Shown here: in pieces, positions 61,568-64,000 of the stretch
Numbering within the stretch: position 1 is the first letter of the stretch
Layout of the letters: each line of letters starts with the position of its first letter
NCBI RefSeq assembly: GCF_011421635.1
Contig: NZ_WTLI01000006.1
Coordinates: forward strand, 152,628-216,627
Source: Paenibacillus turpanensis
GTDB taxonomy: Bacteria > Bacillota > Bacilli > Paenibacillales > YIM-B00363
DNA: 64,000 bases
Direction: 5' to 3'
Notes under the pieces: generated by a model
What the model was told of the DNA's origin: nothing
The model's database searches: none
Seen by the model: the letters and a program-made list of their open reading frames with translations, nothing else
Made by a program: the position numbers and the translations under genes

Positions 61568-62580
61568 TTACACTGTTAAAGGAAGTCGCGCGCGGCAAAA
61601 GAGGAGCCCGCGATCTGACCTATAGTGAAGCCAGGCAAGCTGCTGAATATATAATATCCGGACAATCTACTGCAGCACAAAACGGAGCTTTTTTGGTATC
61701 GGAGCGAATCAAGATGGAATCGACCGATGAAATTGCAGCTTTCGTGGATGCCTTGCGCGAACGTGCACTTCGCCATCCTATCGCCGAGTCCATCGATTGT
61801 GCAGGACCTTACGATGGCCGCAGCAGGTCGTTTATTTCCACCCTATCCACTGCATTTGTCCTTGCAGCTTGCGGAGTTCCGACCACGCTTCATGCGAGCC
61901 CTTCCCTGCCTCCAAAATGGGGCGTTACCCTCATTGATGTGCTCGATAGACTTGGCATTCATGCTCCTAGGCTGTCTCCAGACGTTTTCATAAAAGCCGC
62001 GGAGCGCTCAGGTGTGCTTTTCGCTTCAGCGGAGCAATGGTGCCCGGCACTTGCCCAATTGCGCGGTATTCGCGAAGAATTGGGCTTACGTACCGTCTTC
62101 AATACAGCTGAGAAGCTTATCCGTTATTCTGAAGCTCCTTATATGGCTATGGGCGTGTTCCACGGGACCGTCTTCGAGAAAACGGCACAGCTAATGACTT
62201 CAATTGGCGTAAAGCGTGCTGTAATCGTTCAAGGGTGCGAAGGGTCCGAAGATCTTTCGGCAGAAAAGAGAACCCGCTGTTACTTTGTTGAAAATGGAGA
62301 ATACGAACTTATCATCATCGACCCTGAGCTGTATCAATTACAGGCCGATGAGCAAGAGATTGAATGGAGCGCTGAGGAGCAGGCGAAACAAACAGCAGCT
62401 GTTCTTCGAATGGAAGCTGATTCGAACCAATATCATATGGTTCTCTTAAACGCCGCGGTAAGACTCCAGCTGGTCAATGCGGTTAGCTCCATTGAAGAAG
62501 GCATCGAGGCTGCAAGAAGAAGTCTAGAAAGCAAAAAGGCCTTTCATCACTTTGAACAATGGATGGAAGCCCTAAAATGA
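61564..62580 (+). CDS. TrpD2-like protein (anthranilate phosphoribosyltransferase fold)
   Basis: A 338-residue protein with the two-domain fold of anthranilate phosphoribosyltransferase: N-terminal helical domain (LLKEVARGKRGARDLTYSEARQAAEYIISGQSTAAQNGAFLVSERIKMESTDEIAAFVDALRE), then the alpha/beta part with DRLGIHAP and GVFH. The TrpD glycine motif (CGTGGD) is replaced by CAGPYDGRSR, so it is not TrpD; it fits the TrpD2/YbiB group, whose E. coli member binds nucleic acid. Start and stop overlap both neighbours (ATGA), so it is co-translated with the ANTAR protein and MobA. Confidence 0.8.
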   Translation: MITLLKEVARGKRGARDLTYSEARQAAEYIISGQSTAAQNGAFLVSERIKMESTDEIAAFVDALRERALRHPIAESIDCAGPYDGRSRSFISTLSTAFVLAACGVPTTLHASPSLPPKWGVTLIDVLDRLGIHAPRLSPDVFIKAAERSGVLFASAEQWCPALAQLRGIREELGLRTVFNTAEKLIRYSEAPYMAMGVFHGTVFEKTAQLMTSIGVKRAVIVQGCEGSEDLSAEKRTRCYFVENGEYELIIIDPELYQLQADEQEIEWSAEEQAKQTAAVLRMEADSNQYHMVLLNAAVRLQLVNAVSSIEEGIEAARRSLESKKAFHHFEQWMEALK

Positions 62581-63191
62581 CAACGAATATCCATGGTATC
62601 ATTCTTGCGGGCGGTATGAGCAGTAGAATGGGTACAAACAAAGCGCTTCTCCCCATTGCACCTAATGGAGATCCTATCATTGCCCACATTCTAAAACAGC
62701 TGCGAAAAGCCATTAACGGAAAGATTATTATATCGGTCGGGGCCTCATCAGAACGAGTGAAGGAGTATTCCTTCTTATCGGAAATTACCGAGGTCGTATT
62801 CAGTAGTGATATCATCGGTGAGGGTCCGTTAGCAGGTGTATACAGCTCCTTATCAGAGCTTTCTGATGACTACGCCCTAGTTATTGCATGCGATATGCCT
62901 AACTTGTCAGTAAAGCTGGTGAAAGAAATGATACAGCTTACTGCGAAGAATCCAGATCTAATTGGAGTAAAAAATGAACCATTTCATGCATTGTATCATT
63001 CCCGCACCGCAGAAATAGCATACGAACAATTACAACAGCGTCAATACAGCATGCATGCGTTTTTGAATCGTCTGAATGCATTGTATCTTGATCCAGAAAC
63101 ATTGGACCCAGCAGCATTCCGAAACGTAAATACACAATTAGAGTATCAAGAGCTCCTGCAGGATATCATCCGAAAGCCCTCGGATCAGTAA
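62577..63191 (+). CDS. mobA: Molybdenum cofactor guanylyltransferase
   Basis: A 204-residue nucleotidyltransferase that joins GMP to molybdopterin for bis-MGD enzymes such as nitrate reductase. The GTP-binding start GIILAGGMSSRMGTNKALL is intact, as are IIGEGPLAGVYSSL and the metal-binding CDMPNLS. ATG 62577 overlaps the stop of the TrpD2-like gene. The context (narK, ANTAR regulator) points to nitrate respiration or assimilation. Confidence 0.93.
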   Translation: MTTNIHGIILAGGMSSRMGTNKALLPIAPNGDPIIAHILKQLRKAINGKIIISVGASSERVKEYSFLSEITEVVFSSDIIGEGPLAGVYSSLSELSDDYALVIACDMPNLSVKLVKEMIQLTAKNPDLIGVKNEPFHALYHSRTAEIAYEQLQQRQYSMHAFLNRLNALYLDPETLDPAAFRNVNTQLEYQELLQDIIRKPSDQ

Positions 63192-63283
63192 ACCAGTATG
63201 CAAACCATTACTGCTTAGTAAGAACGCATGAACTATCGCCCAGTTCTTTTTAAAAAATAACATAAAACTAAACTAAAAAGGAA

Positions 63284-63313
63284 AAAGACGATTTACATGA
63301 AGTAAATCGTCTT
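63284..63313. terminator. Terminator of the tRNA array (and of mobA)
   Basis: GACGATTTAC-ATGAA-GTAAATCGTC, with TTTTTCC following on the minus strand; it lies just after the last tRNA and serves the tRNA transcript mainly. Confidence 0.85.
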
Positions 63314-63320
63314 ATTGTAA

Positions 63321-63403
<83 letters not shown>

Positions 63404-63425
63404 AAGTATAAAGTTTGTAAAGCAA

Positions 63426-63514
63426 TGGTGCCGAGGGCGGGACTTGAACCCGCACGGTGGTCACCCACCCCAGGATTTTAAGTCCTGTGCGTCTGCCGAT
63501 TCCGCCACCCCGGC
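63426..63514 (-). tRNA. tRNA-Leu(TAA)
   Basis: Acceptor GCCGGGG/CCTCGGC, anticodon loop CTTAAAA, long variable arm (GGGTGGGTGACCACC), CCA encoded. Confidence 0.95.
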
Positions 63515-63532
63515 TTGTTTACAAAAAAATAG

Positions 63533-63606
63533 TGGAGGCGCCACCCAGACTCGAACTGGGGGTAAAGCTTTTGCAGAGCTCTGCCTTACCACTTGGCTAT
63601 GGCGCC
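63533..63606 (-). tRNA. tRNA-Cys(GCA)
   Basis: Acceptor GGCGCCA/TGGCGCC, anticodon loop CTGCAAA, discriminator T (typical of tRNA-Cys), CCA encoded. Confidence 0.95.
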
Positions 63607-63612
63607 TTAGTA

Positions 63613-63687
63613 TGGAGCGGAAGACGGGATTCGAACCCGCGACCCTCGCCTTGGCAAGGCGATGCTCTACCTCTGAGCCACTTCCGC
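63613..63687 (-). tRNA. tRNA-Gly(GCC)
   Basis: Acceptor GCGGAAG/CTTCCGC, anticodon loop TTGCCAA, T-loop TTCGAAT, CCA encoded. Confidence 0.95.
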
Positions 63688-63693
63688 GCATAA

Positions 63694-63768
63694 TGGCTGG
63701 GGATTCAGGATTCGAACCTGAGCATGACGGAGTCAAAGTCCGTTGCCTTACCGCTTGGCTAATCCCCA
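63694..63768 (-). tRNA. tRNA-Gln(TTG)
   Basis: Acceptor TGGGGAT/ATCCCCA, anticodon loop CTTTGAC, discriminator G, CCA encoded. Confidence 0.95.
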
Positions 63769-63800
63769 CTATTATGTAATTTTAGAAGGTAGGTAATTAA

Positions 63801-63877
63801 TGGGGCGATCGATGGGACTTGAACCCACGAATGCCGGAGCCACAATCCGGTGCGTTAACCCCTTCGCCACGACCGCC
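63801..63877 (-). tRNA. tRNA-His(GTG)
   Basis: Acceptor GCGGTCG/CGATCGC with the extra G-1 opposite discriminator C, anticodon loop TTGTGGC, CCA encoded. Confidence 0.95.
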
Positions 63878-63889
63878 GCATTATTCAAC

Positions 63890-63963
63890 TGGCAGGGGCA
63901 GCAGGAATTGAACCCACACTAACGGTTTTGGAGACCGCTGTTCTACCTTTAAACTATGCCCCT
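63890..63963 (-). tRNA. tRNA-Trp(CCA)
   Basis: Acceptor AGGGGCA/TGCCCCT, anticodon loop CTCCAAA, discriminator G, CCA encoded. Confidence 0.95.
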
Positions 63964-63970
63964 ATTTAAA

Positions 63971-64000
63971 TGGTGGAGGGTGATGGATTCGAACCACCGA
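63971..64000 (-). tRNA. 3' end of a further tRNA (perhaps tRNA-Tyr), cut by the window
   Basis: The T-arm GGTGG-TTCGAAT-CCATC, acceptor arm ACCCTCC, discriminator A and encoded CCA are visible; the rest lies beyond the window. The acceptor sequence would suit tRNA-Tyr, but the anticodon is not seen. Confidence 0.6.

Noticed and set aside
61564..62580. Calling the TrpD-like gene anthranilate phosphoribosyltransferase (trpD)
   Set aside because: The glycine-rich PRPP motif is altered, no trp genes are near, and it is embedded in a nitrate/molybdenum cluster.

Overview
The window looks like chromosome of an endospore-forming Bacillota, most probably Paenibacillus or a close relative. Spore genes (ylbJ, a lytH-like endopeptidase, yunB, sspI), a proS T-box, a GlpP antitermination system, strong AGGAGG-type ribosome binding sites with many GTG/TTG starts, and roughly balanced base composition all point that way. 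The genus is inferred from gene content and was not checked by a search. I see no insertion sequence, prophage, CRISPR array or rRNA gene. The right end is a tRNA array that runs off the window.

Layout. 0-3 kb: end of ylbJ, NAD kinase, then yutD-lipA on the other strand. 3.2-6.5 kb: nickel-pincer cofactor genes larE-larB-larC1, with the C-terminal half of LarC (larC2) as a separate gene on the opposite strand. 6.6-9.8 kb: lytH-like/yunB pair and an HD-GYP c-di-GMP phosphodiesterase behind a c-di-GMP riboswitch. 9.9-15 kb: a small LSm-like membrane protein, a czrA-cadA metal efflux operon with an unusual upstream palindrome cluster, and a secreted anchored protein. 15-20 kb: T-box-controlled proS, a GH1 beta-glucosidase, an acyltransferase. 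20-24 kb: glpK-glpP and glpD. 24.4-26.4 kb: phoX-tatA behind a Pho box. 26.6-32.9 kb: a GH94 phosphorylase operon and its LacI regulator; its first gene is an in-frame fusion of a lipoprotein start to a phosphorylase-like C-terminus. 33-37.3 kb: tetR/membrane pair, a frameshifted methyltransferase, cupin, TrmH methyltransferase, potassium RCK protein, sspI. 37.4-41.6 kb: LacI-oxidoreductase-ThuA-oxidoreductase operon. 41.7-47.2 kb: LytTR, prfC, zwf-cyclase-phosphoesterase. 47.4-49.8 kb: second LSm-like protein, acetyltransferase, FliD-like orphan. 49.8-55.6 kb: a nine-gene duplicated Psp/Lia envelope-stress locus with two matching promoters. 55.7-59.1 kb: Eis-like acetyltransferase, NlpC/P60 hydrolase, YitT. 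59.4-63.2 kb: narK with an ANTAR-type antitermination leader, an ANTAR regulator, a TrpD2-like protein and mobA. 63.3-64 kb: tRNAs.

Much of the interest lies in regulatory RNA and promoter architecture. At least five leaders appear to work by conditional termination (c-di-GMP riboswitch, proS T-box, glpD, glpK, narK). The strongest candidate systems are the narK ANTAR leader beside its probable regulator, the twin Lia-type promoters of the duplicated psp/lia locus, the inverted split larC, the Fur-like (7-1-7) palindrome cluster upstream of czrA-cadA, and the lipoprotein-phosphorylase gene fusion.
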